A stretch of 35,780 nucleotides of DNA from DASYSL01 sp036003365 (GTDB lineage Bacteria; Eisenbacteria; RBG-16-71-46; DASYSL01): assembly GCA_036003365.1 (NCBI GenBank), contig DASYSL010000190.1:1-35780 (forward strand), written 5' to 3'. Below are positions 34,859 to 35,780 of this stretch, in pieces. The notes beneath the pieces were generated by a model. The model did not search any database, was not told where the DNA came from, and saw only the letters and a program-made list of their open reading frames with translations. A program made the translations under genes and the position numbers. Within the stretch, counting starts at the first letter, position 1, and each line of letters opens with the position of its first letter.

Positions 34859-35780
34859 GGCCGCAAGATCGATTCTGCCGCCTCGACGACCTGCCCCGCC
34901 GTGATCTCGCTCATGCAGTAATTGCGGGCGAGCGCGCAGGTGGCGCGCTGGCACGGCGCGCAGGCGATGGGATGACGAAGGAAACGATGCCGGCCCGTAC
35001 GCGGCGTCTGCGTCCACGGGTCGGTGGGGCCGAACACGGAGACCGTGCCGAGGCCCAAGAACTGTGCGAGATGGCGTGCGCCCGAGTCGCCGGAGATCAG
35101 GAGGTCGAACTCGCGCAAGCGCTCGCCGAGATCGACGATCGATCCGCCGGGCGCGAGCTCCGTTCCGGGCACTGCGGCCGCGATCTCGCGCGCCAGCGCT
35201 TCCTCGCCGGGAGCCCAAAACACGGTGACGCTCGCCTGCCAGCGCTCGCGCGCCAGGCGCGCCACCTCGGCGTAGGCGCGCGCCGGCCAGGCCTTGGCGC
35301 TCCAGGTGGCTCCCGGCGCCAGTGCCACGCGCGGCGGAGTGCCTTGGGTGCGCGCGGGCGCGATGGGAGCCGCCCGCCGAGCGCCGCCGGGAATCGCCGC
35401 CGCCACGATGGCGCGCATGGCGTCTCCCACGTACGTCGGCCTCCCCGCGCCATCGAGGGCCGAGCCCGGCCTGGTGACGCGCTCGCTGTAGGCCCACGCG
35501 CGTCCAGCGAGATCCAGTCCGACGCGCCGCGAGGCGCCGCTCAGCCAGCAGAGCCATGCGGTCTGCGGCGTCGACAGCAGGTCGATCGCGAGGTCGTAGC
35601 GCTCCCGTCGAAGAGAAAAGGCGAAGCCCACGCGGCCCGCCGCGTGGCCCGGCAGCGCGAGCACGCGATCGACCGGAGCCCAGGCACGCGCCGCTTCCAC
35701 CCACGCGGCATCCATGACGAGATCGATGTTGGCTTGGGGGTACGCGGCCCGCAGATCGGCGAGCGCGGGGAGCGAGCAGA
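34855..35780 (-). CDS. Glycosyltransferase family 9 (heptosyltransferase-like), N-terminus missing
   Basis: The frame stays open to the window edge without a stop; the first residues visible are CSLPALADLRAAYPQANIDL, a typical early part of ADP-heptose:LPS heptosyltransferases. An internal ATG at 35715 is therefore not the true start. At the C-terminal part, SGDSGARHLAQFLGLG followed by VFGPTDP is the family signature for ADP-heptose binding. The tail APCQRATCALARNYCM has the cysteine pattern seen in the family. It would add a heptose or similar sugar to lipid A core. Roughly 15-30 N-terminal residues are probably missing. Confidence 0.92.
   Translation of the reverse strand, partial: CSLPALADLRAAYPQANIDLVMDAAWVEAARAWAPVDRVLALPGHAAGRVGFAFSLRRERYDLAIDLLSTPQTAWLCWLSGASRRVGLDLAGRAWAYSERVTRPGSALDGAGRPTYVGDAMRAIVAAAIPGGARRAAPIAPARTQGTPPRVALAPGATWSAKAWPARAYAEVARLARERWQASVTVFWAPGEEALAREIAAAVPGTELAPGGSIVDLGERLREFDLLISGDSGARHLAQFLGLGTVSVFGPTDPWTQTPRTGRHRFLRHPIACAPCQRATCALARNYCMSEITAGQVVEAAESILRP

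Overview
This is a G+C-rich window from a diderm (Gram-negative type) bacterium. Every gene I can support is on the minus strand, so transcription runs from high to low coordinates. Outer-membrane genes (an Omp85 barrel with three POTRA domains, TamB, RseP, LPS-type glycosyltransferases), a complete GatCAB amidotransferase, a MoxR/Bat operon, many GTG starts and very tight packing suggest a high-GC lineage such as Eisenbacteria, Gemmatimonadota or a related candidate phylum. I cannot fix the phylum from sequence alone. There is no tRNA, rRNA, CRISPR array, insertion sequence, prophage or defence island. No gene-free stretch exceeds 300 bases; the longest is about 190 bp (14965-15155).

Layout in transcription order. 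(1) 35780-32625: a surface-polysaccharide block with a GT9 heptosyltransferase-like enzyme (runs off the window), a GT4 glycosyltransferase and an O-antigen ligase/polymerase. (2) 32564-21964: an envelope block with RseP, a three-POTRA TamA/BamA-like protein, TamB and a large chimera of zinc peptidase, TolB-like propeller and Omp85-like barrel. A good sigma70-like promoter lies just before rseP. (3) 21939-15156: a UvrD/PcrA helicase, gatC-gatA-gatB and a LarA-family racemase. (4) 14964-12517: purD, purE and a Sua5/YrdC-type enzyme, preceded by the only sizeable intergenic region, which holds a 22-bp perfect palindrome and a 16-bp tandem repeat. (5) 12496-9605: a 25-codon small ORF, a low-molecular-weight phosphatase with an arginine-phosphatase-like P-loop, ilvE and glyA. 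(6) 9578-1555: a compact Bat operon (moxR, DUF58, a BatD-like/DUF4381-like protein, batA, a batB-batC fusion, a batD-batE fusion). (7) 1439-1: an ABC-2 type exporter (ATPase plus truncated permease) with its own promoter and a leader hairpin.

Twelve gene junctions are four-base ATGA/GTGA overlaps, so translational coupling is widespread. Most of the content is housekeeping. The most unusual items are the peptidase-propeller-barrel chimera beside the TAM-like pair, the double fusion in the Bat operon, the coupled small ORF before the putative arginine phosphatase, and the palindrome/repeat region before purD.
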